From: Acidobacteriota bacterium
GTDB lineage: Bacteria; Acidobacteriota; Terriglobia; Bryobacterales; Bryobacteraceae
Direction of reading: 5' to 3'
NCBI GenBank assembly: GCA_016178155.1
Contig: JACOTZ010000016.1
Location: 1 to 38,112 of the forward strand
Length of the DNA stretch: 38,112 nt
In this document: in pieces, positions 26,296-34,368 of the stretch
Layout of the letters: every line of letters starts with the position of its first letter
Numbering within the stretch: the stretch's first letter is position 1
Notes under the pieces: generated by a model
The model's input: only the letters and a program-made list of their open reading frames with translations
Database searches by the model: none
What the model was told of the DNA's origin: nothing
Program-made: the position numbers and the translations under genes

Positions 26296-26325
26296 TTATT
26301 AGCACACTCGAGGGAAGAGTGACAA
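26296..26325 (-). promoter_or_regulatory. groES promoter with CIRCE-like inverted repeat
   Basis: On the minus strand, TTGTCA (26325-26320) and TAATAA (26301-26296) are separated by 18 bp. Between them CACTC (26305-26309) and GAGTG (26317-26321) form an inverted repeat with a 7-nt spacer, flanked on the plus strand by TTAGCA. This resembles the HrcA site CIRCE (TTAGCACTC, nine bases, GAGTGCTAA) but is shorter and degenerate, so HrcA control is possible, not shown. Confidence 0.5.
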
Positions 26326-26340
26326 GTACAAATTGCAAGT

Positions 26341-26366
26341 GATTGTAATCGCAACTACTTACAATC
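26341..26366. promoter_or_regulatory. Perfect 8-bp inverted repeat upstream of the groES promoter
   Basis: GATTGTAA (26341-26348) and TTACAATC (26359-26366) are separated by 10 bp in AT-rich DNA just upstream of the groES -35. A second palindrome, TTAAC-AGAC-GTTAA, follows at 26369-26382. Spacing of about one and a half to two helical turns between half-site centres fits a dimeric regulator. Confidence 0.55.
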
Positions 26367-26509
26367 TATTAACAGACGTTAATTTAAGGCGCCAATCCGC
26401 CCCGGCACGGATCGTCCCGGCGGCTGAGAAGCTCCTGATTGTGCCCCGCCTGCTCATCCCCGCTCTACTGAGGCGCTGAGTCACGAAAGCGGCCTGCGCC
26501 ACGGCAAGC

Positions 26510-27868
26510 TTAGAACCGCGTCACTTCCGTGAAGTGAAACTCGTGAACCTTCATGCCCGGAACCACCATGTCGATCGCCTCTTCGCCGGAGGCGCGCACG
26601 CTTTCCGACATGGCTTCCACGTGGTTCAACAGCTCGACCACGCTCTGATTGAAGCGGAAGTTCTTCAGTCCGCCGGCGATTTCTCCGTTCTCGATTAGGA
26701 AGGTGCCATCCCGCGTCATGCCCGTCATGATCTTGTCATACGGCTCGACCTCGCGGATGTACCACAGCCGGGTGACGAGAATGCCGCGCTCCACGCCCGC
26801 AACCAGCTCGTCCAAAGTTGCCCGGCCGCCGGCCATCACGATGTTCACAGGCGCCTCCCCAACCTCGTTGGGCAGCGGGAAACCGTGGCCGGTCGGCTCG
26901 ACGCCCGTGCGGCTGGCCGCGGCGCGCGACCACGCGACTTCCTTGGGGATCCCCCTTTCCACCAATGCCAGCATGCGGCGAGGCACGCCTTCGCCATCGA
27001 ACGGGGCCCCGGTCTGGAGCGGGCAATCGGCATGGTCCCAGATGCTGATGGTTTCGCCGAACAGCTTTTGGCCCAGCCGCTCGTTGAGGAAGCTGCGCTG
27101 GTCGTGCAGCGCGGTGCCGCTGAAATCGGGGAAGATCTGGCCGACCAGGTCGAGTACGGCGGCCGGCTCGAGCACCACGGTATAGCGTCCGGGCTCGAGC
27201 TCTCTCGGGTTCGCCGACAGCTTTGCCTTTCGCGCGGCGCGGCGCGCGAGCGCCACCGGGTCGACATCCTCATGAACGGTCGAGGACGCTTTCGCCCAGC
27301 CGGAGCTGTCAGGCCCCATCGCGGTGATCGAGCACTGGGTCAACGTCTCGTGGTAGTAGCGGTAAACGCCCCGGCTGTTCAGGACGGCCTCCGCGTGGTG
27401 GTTGACCGAATAGATGCCGGCGGCGGTCTGGCCCTCGGATTCGACACGGCGGATCGCCTCGCCCACGGAGCGCGCCCGCTCGGCCGGCCCGCAACGCGCC
27501 GCGGACTCCGCGTAGCGCGCCGTGTCCACGTTGGCATCGTCCTCGTATAGCGGCTGCAGGTCGGGATCGGGCTCGCTCGATTTGGTGAGCAGGACGGCCT
27601 GCTCGACTACGTCCGCGATGCCTTCCGCATCGAGGCGGTTGGTGGTGGCGCGGGCGGTGCGGTGGTCGAGAACGGCTCGCACCGAGAGAAAGCTCGCGCG
27701 TTCCGCCACGTTCTGATGAATCTCGTTGTTCGCGAAGCGGGTGAGGGCTTCGTTCGAGGCGGTGAGCGTCACCTCGATCTCGGCGGCTCCCTGCCGCGCG
27801 GCGGAGCGTGCGGCCGCCTCGAACAGTTCCTGACAGCGTCGCCGCGGGAGGAGGTCGGTCTCGATCAT
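26510..27868 (-). CDS. tldE: TldE/PmbA-type protein of the TldD/TldE protease
   Basis: The 452-aa product has the PmbA/TldE layout: an N-terminal domain with ASNEALTRFANNEIHQNVAE and SVRAVLDHRTARATTNRL, a central stretch with GPDSSGWAKAS, and a C-terminal domain containing FSGTALHDQRSFLNERLG and MTRDGTFLIENGEIAGGLKNFRFNQSV. TldE lacks the HExxxH zinc site and partners TldD; the heterodimer cleaves unfolded peptides and matures some RiPP leader peptides and other substrates. It starts four bases after the end of the TldD gene, in one operon. No RiPP precursor was recognised nearby. Confidence 0.93.
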   Translation of the reverse strand: MIETDLLPRRRCQELFEAAARSAARQGAAEIEVTLTASNEALTRFANNEIHQNVAERASFLSVRAVLDHRTARATTNRLDAEGIADVVEQAVLLTKSSEPDPDLQPLYEDDANVDTARYAESAARCGPAERARSVGEAIRRVESEGQTAAGIYSVNHHAEAVLNSRGVYRYYHETLTQCSITAMGPDSSGWAKASSTVHEDVDPVALARRAARKAKLSANPRELEPGRYTVVLEPAAVLDLVGQIFPDFSGTALHDQRSFLNERLGQKLFGETISIWDHADCPLQTGAPFDGEGVPRRMLALVERGIPKEVAWSRAAASRTGVEPTGHGFPLPNEVGEAPVNIVMAGGRATLDELVAGVERGILVTRLWYIREVEPYDKIMTGMTRDGTFLIENGEIAGGLKNFRFNQSVVELLNHVEAMSESVRASGEEAIDMVVPGMKVHEFHFTEVTRF

Positions 27869-27872
27869 GGCG

Positions 27873-29336
27873 TCAGTCCAGTTGGGCGCTGCCGATTTTG
27901 ATGTTGCGGAAGCGCGCGGGGCTGGCGCCGTGGCCTGTGCCCATCACCTGCTCGGGTTGCCCTTTGCCGCAGTTCGGAACGCCCCAAAGAGTCCAGTGTT
28001 CGGCACCGGCGATGGCGGCGCACGCATTCCAGAATTCCGTCGACACGCCGCTGTAGGTCGGGTTCTTCAGCATGCGGACACGCTTGCCGTTTCGCATCTC
28101 CCAGCCGATTTCACAGCCGAACTGAAAGTTGTACCGCTTATCGTCAATCGACCAGCTCCGGTTCGTCTCCATGTAGATGCCGTGGTCCGCGCCAAAGACC
28201 TCTGCGATCGACTGCGCGCCGGGCAGCAGACTGACGTTGGTCATGCGGATGAGCGGGAGCCGGGCCCAGCCATCCGCCCGCATGGTACCGTTCGATCGCG
28301 GCGCGCCCACCACCGCCGCCGTCTCGCGCGACGTCATGTAGCCCGTGAAGCGGCCGTCGCTGATGATCGGCGTCGATTGAGCGGGCACGCCCTCGTCGTC
28401 GAACGCAAACGTGCCAAGGCCTGGTCCATGGCTGAGGCGCGCATCGCAGACTACGTTGACGATCTCGGAGCCGTAGCCCAGCGAATTGAGCTTATCGAGC
28501 GTGAGAAAGCTCATCCCGGCATAATTGGCTTCCGATCCGAGAACGCGGTCGAGCTCGATCGGGTGCCCGATCGATTCATGAATCTGGAGCCCGAGCTGGC
28601 TGGAATCGAGAATGAGGTCGAAGACGCCCTCGGGGCAGGGGTCTGCGCGATGCAGCGCGACAGCCTCGTCGGCCACGCGCGGGGCATGCTCGAGCAGGCG
28701 CAGCTCGTTCACCAGCTCGTAGCCCTTGAGCTGGTGCTGCCCGCCGAAGGAGTTCGGGTAAGAGCGCTTCTGGATGTCGCCGTCCTGAAACGAATACGCC
28801 GCATAGCCGGCGCCCGTCGTGGTGCGGGTCTGGGTGATGCGGCTGCCTTCCGACGACACCAAATACTGGCGCTTGCGGCTGAAGCCGAGGCTCGACTCGG
28901 CGAGCGTCACCGCGGGATTGCGGCGGAGCTCGGCGTCGATTTTGAGGAGAAGGTCGAGATTCGACGAAACCGAGGTGGAGAAAGGATCGATCTCGCACGG
29001 CGAGATCCATTCGGCGACGTGCGGAGCTTCCGGGGCGAGCCGGGCGTCCTTTTTCTTCACCGTCGCGCTGGCGCGCGCGATCTCGACGGCCAGGCCGGCA
29101 GCCCGCTCGAGGCCCGCGGCCGTGAGATCGTCGGTGGCGGCGAAGCCCCAGCTTCCGTCGCGCAGCACACGAATCGCGATGCCCGCCGACGCGAGAGTGG
29201 ATGCAACCGCGACCTTGCCGTTCTTGACCGCCACGTGGCGCTCGCGAATGTCCTCGGCGCGGGCGTCCGCGTACGGCACCCCCGTCCGCAGGGCAAAATC
29301 GAGAGCACGCGTGGCAAGATCCAGCATGTCCTTCAT
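27873..29336 (-). CDS. tldD: TldD-type metalloprotease subunit
   Basis: The 487-aa protein contains the catalytic zinc motif HESIGH in LQIHESIGHPIELDRVLGSEANYAG, the ASTLASAGIAIRVLRDGSWGFAATDDL N-terminal block, FDDEGVPAQSTPIISDGRFTGYMTSRETA and the C-terminal YSGVSTEFWNACAAIAG segment, all typical of TldD. It supplies the active site of the TldD/TldE heterodimer. The ATG at 29336 is chosen because the family begins with a helix like MKDMLDLATRALDFA. The next gene starts almost directly after its stop. Confidence 0.95.
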   Translation of the reverse strand: MKDMLDLATRALDFALRTGVPYADARAEDIRERHVAVKNGKVAVASTLASAGIAIRVLRDGSWGFAATDDLTAAGLERAAGLAVEIARASATVKKKDARLAPEAPHVAEWISPCEIDPFSTSVSSNLDLLLKIDAELRRNPAVTLAESSLGFSRKRQYLVSSEGSRITQTRTTTGAGYAAYSFQDGDIQKRSYPNSFGGQHQLKGYELVNELRLLEHAPRVADEAVALHRADPCPEGVFDLILDSSQLGLQIHESIGHPIELDRVLGSEANYAGMSFLTLDKLNSLGYGSEIVNVVCDARLSHGPGLGTFAFDDEGVPAQSTPIISDGRFTGYMTSRETAAVVGAPRSNGTMRADGWARLPLIRMTNVSLLPGAQSIAEVFGADHGIYMETNRSWSIDDKRYNFQFGCEIGWEMRNGKRVRMLKNPTYSGVSTEFWNACAAIAGAEHWTLWGVPNCGKGQPEQVMGTGHGASPARFRNIKIGSAQLD

Positions 29337-29683
29337 GGTAGCGGGGTGACGTTGCGCCGCCGCGAACCTGCGCACCAGGGCCTCAACGGCGCAACCCAAA
29401 AGGTGCAGCGCGGCTCCCTTCGTACTGCCTATCGGCCGCTCGCAGCGTTCTACGCGCCATGATAACCGGAGGTCCGGCTCTAATGTGCCGCCTCAATTGC
29501 GCACACGGATTCCCACGATCACAGCCCAGGATGGAGACTTCCGAGCCCCGGCTCAAAACTGAATACTTCCGGGCCCCGGCTCAGGATCGACCCCTTTCGA
29601 GCCGCGCGCGTATCGGCGAACGCGCGAAGAGTCTACAGTGCCGCTCGGTATCCAAGACCCTACCTGTGAACCGGAAATGACGT
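29337..29683. other. Intergenic region with paired palindromic direct repeats
   Basis: The 347-bp gap between tldD and the VOC gene has no supported gene. It contains two similar 18-bp blocks, CTTCCGAGCCCCGGCTCA (29538-29555) and CTTCCGGGCCCCGGCTCA (29566-29583), each including a GC-rich palindrome around CCCCGG. A fragment GAGCCGCGCGCGT at 29599 matches the first half of the dispersed hairpin module. Confidence 0.5.
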
Positions 29684-30457
29684 TCAACGCCCAGCCTGAA
29701 ACAGGGCCACAACCGCGCCCTGCGGGTCGGCAACCACAGACCAGCGCCCGACGCCTTCCATGCTCGTGGGACCCATGTAGACCTTCGCGCCCGCCTCCTT
29801 TGCCCTCGCGGTCGACGCGTCACAGTCCTGCACCAGAAGGTACAGTTGCCAGTGGGGCGGTGCGTTGGGATTGCCGGCGGGCGGAATGCCGCCGATGTAT
29901 TCGTCACCATTCTTGATGTGCAGGTAGCCGGAGTTGTCCTCACCGGCCTCTGCCCGCCAGCCGAACAGCGCCTGATAGAACTGCACCGCGCCCTCCTGGG
30001 CGGGTGTCATGAGATCAGCCCAGCAGAACGTCCCCGGCACTTCCTTGATCCCGGTGCCCCGGTGCTTCCTGGGCTGCCAGATCGCAAAGACCGCGCCCGA
30101 CGGATCCTGCAAAACCGCCATGCGTCCCAACTCCATCACGTCGAAAGGTGGAGCCACCACTTTGCCTCCCGCCGGCACGACTTTCGCCGCGCTCTCGTCC
30201 GCGTCGGCCACGGCAACATAGGGCAGCCAGTGCGGCGGCACACCCTGCGCCCGCATGGCCGGCCTCAGCGTGTAGCAACCCGCGGTGTCGCGCCCCTGCA
30301 GGCTGAAGATCGTATAGACTTCGTCGGGGCCGATGGCCGAGTCCTTCGCGCTCCAGCCAAGCAGCGACCCGTAGAATTCCTTGGCTGCATTCTGGTCCGT
30401 GGTGCCGAGTTCGAACCAGCAAAACGATCCGCGTGGATGAGACTGTTCGTTCGCCAT
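29684..30457 (-). CDS. Two-domain VOC (glyoxalase/dioxygenase-fold) protein
   Basis: The 257-aa protein is a tandem of two VOC domains: residues about 10-125 (GSFCWFELGTTDQNAAKEFY to GAVFAIWQPR) and about 138-255 (GTFCWADLMTPAQEGAVQFY to GAVVALFQAG). Both start with FCW-[FA]-[ED]-L and a -FY motif, as in the PhnB/CatE-like group often found near antibiotic or secondary metabolite genes. The fold can bind a metal and a small molecule, but activity cannot be predicted. It is a single gene with a start at the natural ATG. Confidence 0.88.
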   Translation of the reverse strand: MANEQSHPRGSFCWFELGTTDQNAAKEFYGSLLGWSAKDSAIGPDEVYTIFSLQGRDTAGCYTLRPAMRAQGVPPHWLPYVAVADADESAAKVVPAGGKVVAPPFDVMELGRMAVLQDPSGAVFAIWQPRKHRGTGIKEVPGTFCWADLMTPAQEGAVQFYQALFGWRAEAGEDNSGYLHIKNGDEYIGGIPPAGNPNAPPHWQLYLLVQDCDASTARAKEAGAKVYMGPTSMEGVGRWSVVADPQGAVVALFQAGR

Positions 30458-30546
30458 ATGTCGCCAGTATAGGCGCCAGTGCCCGCTGCCGCATCGGCCC
30501 CATACCGCTTAGACCGCCCAGCCGGCCGTGAAGGAGCGTCGCCGGT

Positions 30547-30660
30547 TCAGCGCCAGTTCCACATCACCACGGGATTCGGTGGGCGGGCGTCACCGCAGTT
30601 GATCAGGAACCGCCCATCGGGCGCGATATCGTACGGATGAAACCAACTGAGCCCCTCCAT
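30547..30660 (-). pseudogene. C-terminal remnant of a beta-propeller (protein-kinase/TolB-type) protein
   Basis: A 37-residue frame reads FHPYDIAPDGRFLINCGD and then PPNPVVMWNWR before a stop. This resembles the last strand and tail of the WD40/TolB-like propellers found at the C-terminus of many acidobacterial Ser/Thr kinases (typically YDVSPDGRRFLINT, then ITVVLNW). Nothing upstream on the minus strand continues the propeller. The fragment is probably the relic of a deleted gene. The ATG at 30660 is likely a chance internal codon. The 30458-30869 gap otherwise holds only repeat sequence. Confidence 0.55.
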
Positions 30661-30671
30661 GACTGACCCTT

Positions 30672-30750
30672 TCAGGCCTGTCTTGCGTCAGAATGCTCTG
30701 CTGAAAATTCAGCACTTGCTTCCGAGCCGCGCGCGTCAGCAAGCGGTCTA
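30672..30750. repeat. Diverged copy of the composite element (right part)
   Basis: The right module GAGCCGC, 12-nt loop, GCGGTCT (30725-30750) has the same loop as the copies at 6987 and 23938. To its left, CAGAA-GCT, CTGA and GCACTT blocks align with the inter-module spacer of the full elements, and TGCTGAA-AA-TTCAGCA (30699-30714) is itself palindromic. The left module and both terminal repeats are decayed. Confidence 0.6.
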
Positions 30751-30869
30751 CGCGACGGCACACCGGGCCGCGCCCATCCACGGCAGTGCTCGCGATCCGC
30801 CCATCTTCCCGCTGCGCGTCGCCGGGCCTCGCTGAGAAGCCCATCAGCGTGTCGGGTAAAATCAGAGAA

Positions 30870-31550
30870 ATGCGACTCGCCGGGGCAGTGCTTGTGGCCC
30901 TAGGCGCCCTGGCGTGGGGTTCGGAGCTCGAACAGGCTCGCGACCGCCAGGACCGCGCCGCGCTCAAGAAGACAGTCGAACAGCTCGCAGCCGTGGCGGC
31001 CAAGTCGCCCGGCGATGCCGCGGGGCACTACCGGCTCGCGCTCGCTTCTTCCTACCTGGCCGAGGTCGCAATCGAGCAGCGTGACAAGGCCGAAGCGGCG
31101 CAGGCCGCCGAGCGCGGCATCCAGGCAGCCGAACGGGCCGTGGCCCTCGATCCTCGTAAAGCCGAGCACCACCGCATCCTCGGTACGCTCTGCGGGCAGA
31201 TCATCCCCGCGAACGTGCTGCGCGGACTGCGCTACGGCCGCTGCGCCCGCGAGCAGGTGGACAAGGCGATCGAGCTGGCGCCGCAATCCGAGCTCGGCTA
31301 TCTCAGCCGCGCTGTGGGCAACTACTACCTGCCCCCCGCCTTCGGTGGCGGAGTCGAACCCGCCCTGCGCGACCTGCGCAAAGCCCTCGAGCTCAACCCG
31401 CGCTCCGCCGAGGCGCACCTGTGGATGGGCATCGTGCTGCGCAAGGCAAATCGCAATGCCGAAGCGCGCCAGGCGCTCGCGCGATCGCTCGAGCTCAACC
31501 CGAACCGCGTCTGGGCGAAACAGCAGTTGGATAAGACGCCGGCTCAATGA
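30870..31550 (+). CDS. Secreted TPR protein
   Basis: The 226-aa product starts with a signal-like MRLAGAVLVALGALAWGS and then consists of helical TPR-type repeats: YRLALASSYLAEVAIEQRDKAEA, AERAVALDPRKAEHHRILG, VDKAIELAPQSELGYLSRAVGNYYLPP and LRKALELNPRSAEAHLWMG. It probably acts as an adaptor in the periplasm or at the membrane. Its stop overlaps the start of the large membrane protein gene by ATGA (31547-31550), so the two are coupled. The upstream frame is open but the ATG at 30870 begins the signal sequence. Confidence 0.82.
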   Translation: MRLAGAVLVALGALAWGSELEQARDRQDRAALKKTVEQLAAVAAKSPGDAAGHYRLALASSYLAEVAIEQRDKAEAAQAAERGIQAAERAVALDPRKAEHHRILGTLCGQIIPANVLRGLRYGRCAREQVDKAIELAPQSELGYLSRAVGNYYLPPAFGGGVEPALRDLRKALELNPRSAEAHLWMGIVLRKANRNAEARQALARSLELNPNRVWAKQQLDKTPAQ

Positions 31551-33229
31551 ACGGCACTGTCATGGAAGCTGCGCCGCAGACGCCAGCGATCCGCGGCTTC
31601 GCGACTCGTGCGCAGCTCCTGGCGATCGTGCTCGTCGCGCTCGGCTTTGCCGCGATCAGCTACTTCTGGTTCCCGGGCCATACCATCCTGCAGTCGGACG
31701 TGCAGGTCTACCTGCCCATCCTCGAACGGTTGTGGGATCCGGCCGCCCTCGCGAAGGACATCATGGCCTCGCGGCCCCACGTGACCTGGACCATATACGA
31801 CGAGGTCGCGATTGCACTGCGCTGGATTACCGGTTTGGGCTTCGAGCCCGTGCTGCTGTTCCAGCAGTTCGTCTATCGGGCGGTTTTCTTCCTCGGGTTC
31901 GTGCTCGTGGCGGCGGCTTGCGGACTGTCGCGCTGGCACTCGGTGCTGGTTGCCGCTATAGCATCCCTCGGTGCTACCATCGCCGGACCGGCGGTGCTCA
32001 CGGTCGAGTACGAGCCGAATCCGCGCGGCTTTGCGTTGCCTTTCCTGGCGCTGTCGCTCGGGTTGCTGGCGCAGGCGCGTTACGGGTGGGCGGCGCTGGC
32101 GGGCGGGGTCGCTCTGCTGTTCCATCCGCCGACCGCGGCGGCATACGTGGTCCTGTTTGCGGCGGTGCTCGGGACCTCGCGGCGCTTCCGCGCCCTGCTG
32201 CCGCTCGCCGGCTGCGTCGCCGTCCTCCTCTTGTTTGCCGCTCTCCAAACCGGCGTCACGGAAGGGCAGGATCTGTTCGGCCGCATTGATCCCGCACTCG
32301 AGAAGCTGCAGCGGCTGCGTGGCGGCTACAACTACGTTTCGATCTGGATCGGGCGCTGGTGGCGGCACTATGCGCTGCTACTGGCCGCCGCCTTTCTCGC
32401 GTATTGGCGCATTCGGCAAGCGACTCCGCCGATGCTGCGAGTGTTCTTTGTCGGCCTGCCGCTGATCGGCGTCCTTAGCCTGCCGTTCTCCTACCTGCTG
32501 CTCGAGCGGGCGAAGCTCTTCGTCATCCCGCAGTTCCAGCCGGGACGCTACCTGCTGTTCGTCGTGTTGTTCGTGGTAGTGCTCTCCTCCATCGCGGCCG
32601 TCCGGGCGGCGCAGGCGCGCCGCACCGCCGAGAGCGTGTTTTTCTTCCTGATGGCTCTGCTGCCGCCGTTCACGCCGGCGGTGCTGGACCTGCTTTTCCC
32701 GCGAAGCTCGAGCCCGCTCGTCTGGAAACGGCTCGCGCTTGCCTCCGGGCTCGCCCTCGCTGCCGCCGTCGCGGTCCGCTTGAGCGCGCTGCGCCCGCGC
32801 TGGGCGCCGGCGGTGATTTTGCTGGCAGCCCTGCTGCCGCACGCGGTCATCAAACCCCTCGGGCAGGTCCGCAACTACCCGGTCCTCCATAGCGCCGAGC
32901 TGAACGCGCTGTCACAGTGGGCCGCGTCCTCCACTCCCCGCGACGCGGTGTTCGTTTTCGCCGATGCCGGCCAGGCGCTCGAGCCCGGCGTCTTTCGCGC
33001 CCGCTCGCTCCGCGCCGTCTACGTCGACTGGAAGGCCGGCGGGCAGGTCAATTTTCAGCGCGCCTTCGCGCGCGAGTGGTGGCGCCGCTGGCAGTCAGTC
33101 GAAAAAGTCCAGCCGCTCGAGCGCTACCGCGAGCTCGGCATCGACTACGTAGTCTTTCAGAAACAGCAGCGCCCCGCCGGCGTGCAGCCTGTGTACGCCA
33201 ACCAGAAATTCGGCGTCTATAAGCCCTGA
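31547..33229 (+). CDS. Polytopic membrane protein, possibly DUF6798/GT-C-like
   Basis: The 560-aa protein has about ten to twelve hydrophobic helices between residues 20 and 435 and a soluble C-terminal domain (about 450-560) with LSQWAASSTPRDAVFVFADAG, LRAVYVDWKAGGQVNF and the FAREWWRRWQ stretch. An early extracytoplasmic loop carries acidic residues (HTILQSDVQVYLPILERLWDP), as in GT-C polyprenyl-phosphate-dependent glycosyltransferases. The layout also fits the DUF6798 group, named from memory. A role in envelope glycan or polymer assembly is a guess. It is coupled to the TPR gene upstream by ATGA. Confidence 0.75.
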   Translation: MNGTVMEAAPQTPAIRGFATRAQLLAIVLVALGFAAISYFWFPGHTILQSDVQVYLPILERLWDPAALAKDIMASRPHVTWTIYDEVAIALRWITGLGFEPVLLFQQFVYRAVFFLGFVLVAAACGLSRWHSVLVAAIASLGATIAGPAVLTVEYEPNPRGFALPFLALSLGLLAQARYGWAALAGGVALLFHPPTAAAYVVLFAAVLGTSRRFRALLPLAGCVAVLLLFAALQTGVTEGQDLFGRIDPALEKLQRLRGGYNYVSIWIGRWWRHYALLLAAAFLAYWRIRQATPPMLRVFFVGLPLIGVLSLPFSYLLLERAKLFVIPQFQPGRYLLFVVLFVVVLSSIAAVRAAQARRTAESVFFFLMALLPPFTPAVLDLLFPRSSSPLVWKRLALASGLALAAAVAVRLSALRPRWAPAVILLAALLPHAVIKPLGQVRNYPVLHSAELNALSQWAASSTPRDAVFVFADAGQALEPGVFRARSLRAVYVDWKAGGQVNFQRAFAREWWRRWQSVEKVQPLERYRELGIDYVVFQKQQRPAGVQPVYANQKFGVYKP

Positions 33230-33441
33230 ACCCTGCGCCGCCTGCGCCGCGGCCCGTCCCCTGGCCGGCTCGCCCGTTGGGCACCGATTGCGCGCGACCG
33301 CAAACTTGCTGAGCCGCTCGTGACCCCGGCTCTTGCGAACAGCGATCTCCTTACCGCCTGCGGCCGCCGGCCTGCGCACGGACTCGATGCTCCGGCGCCG
33401 TGTAGGCCATGCCTCCGGTTATGCCTGCCCGTGAATCCGCT

Positions 33442-34032
33442 TCACGTGCGGCTCAGGTTGATGCCGAGCTTCTTCAGTTCTTCGGCGTAATAGCGCCGGT
33501 GCAGGAGGTCCCATTCTTCCGTGCCTTCCGGGATCTCGCGCTTCTGCGTCTTGATCTTGGCGCGGGAGGCGCGGTCCACCTTCTCCTCGAGCGTCAGCAG
33601 CTCGGTCATCGCCCCCACTAACTGCAACCGCACCTCGTTCGGATCACGCCGCAGCCGGAAGCTGCGCGACTTTCGCATCGCGCTCACCAGCTTGTGGGAG
33701 ATGTCCGTCACCTTGTCGCGCGAGAGCTTCATCTGGTCGCCCGTGTCGCGCCCCGAGGCGCGCACGATCTTGCGCTGCGCCACCAGCGTGTGCTTGATGC
33801 GCCGGAACATCTCCTGGTAGCTCACGCCCTCGCGCCGCATGTAATCGCTATACTCGCTCAGGATCTCCCGCACCTCGTCATTGAGCCGGTCCTCGGCGGA
33901 GAGTTCCTCGAAGATGACCTCGTTGATTTGTTCGGCAGCTGACTGGGGGTCGGTGACCTCAATGGCGTGAGGCGTCAGTTTCTGTACAAGCTGGCGGGAC
34001 AGGTATGAGACGAACTCACGGGCAAGCAGCAT
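33442..34032 (-). CDS. Tandem DUF507 protein
   Basis: The 196-aa product holds two consecutive DUF507 units. The first, residues 1-95, begins MLLAREFVSYLSRQLVQKLT and includes DRLNDEVREILSEYSDYMRR and VSYQEMFRRIK. The second, about residues 103-193, begins MKLSRDKVTDISHKLVSAM and ends with IPEGTEEWDLLHRRYYAEELKKLGI. DUF507 proteins are small helical cytoplasmic proteins of unknown function, found singly or paired. The start at 34032 is set by the family's N-terminus; the frame opens upstream without a ribosome-binding site. Confidence 0.9.
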   Translation of the reverse strand: MLLAREFVSYLSRQLVQKLTPHAIEVTDPQSAAEQINEVIFEELSAEDRLNDEVREILSEYSDYMRREGVSYQEMFRRIKHTLVAQRKIVRASGRDTGDQMKLSRDKVTDISHKLVSAMRKSRSFRLRRDPNEVRLQLVGAMTELLTLEEKVDRASRAKIKTQKREIPEGTEEWDLLHRRYYAEELKKLGINLSRT

Positions 34033-34237
34033 CCGGTGGCGGTGAAACTCTCCTCTTTCAATCGTACACGGAACGTCCATCCGACCCGCCGCGGGTGCCG
34101 TGCACCCTCGTGCACCCTCTGCTGCGGCTCGCCTAACCGCCTCTGTTTCGTTGCCAGAGGACCACACTTGGGTAAACGAGCAGGAAGGCAGGTGCCCTGG
34201 GCATTAGCCGGCCCGGTTCCGGTGAGCCGCTACCTTC

Positions 34238-34268
34238 CGGCCGTATCTGGATCTATCAGATACGGCCG
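34238..34268. promoter_or_regulatory. Perfect 12-bp hairpin upstream of the SBBP/TIGR03437 gene
   Basis: CGGCCGTATCTG (34238-34249) and CAGATACGGCCG (34257-34268) pair perfectly around the 7-nt loop GATCTAT. No T-run follows on the plus strand. It lies about 100 bp before the start of the next gene, in the 309-bp gap 34033-34341, where a tandem CGTGCACCCT pair (34099-34118) is also present. It may be a terminator of incoming transcription, an operator or an RNA element. Confidence 0.55.
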
Positions 34269-34368
34269 AACTGCGGTATACGTCTGTCAGGAACTATGGT
34301 GGTGATAGCGCCCTGGATACGCTCGAATTCCGGTAAGTGGAGTGCAGTCCAGAACGGGACCGCTTCAG

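Noticed and set aside
27867-29462. Long plus-strand frame opposite tldD
   Set aside because: It is an antisense shadow of TldD, with no domain and no ribosome-binding site; frames of this kind are common opposite high-GC genes.
31015-32289. Plus-strand frame overlapping the TPR and membrane-protein genes
   Set aside because: It is out of frame with two well-supported genes and its composition (Arg/Ser/Pro) is typical of a shifted frame.
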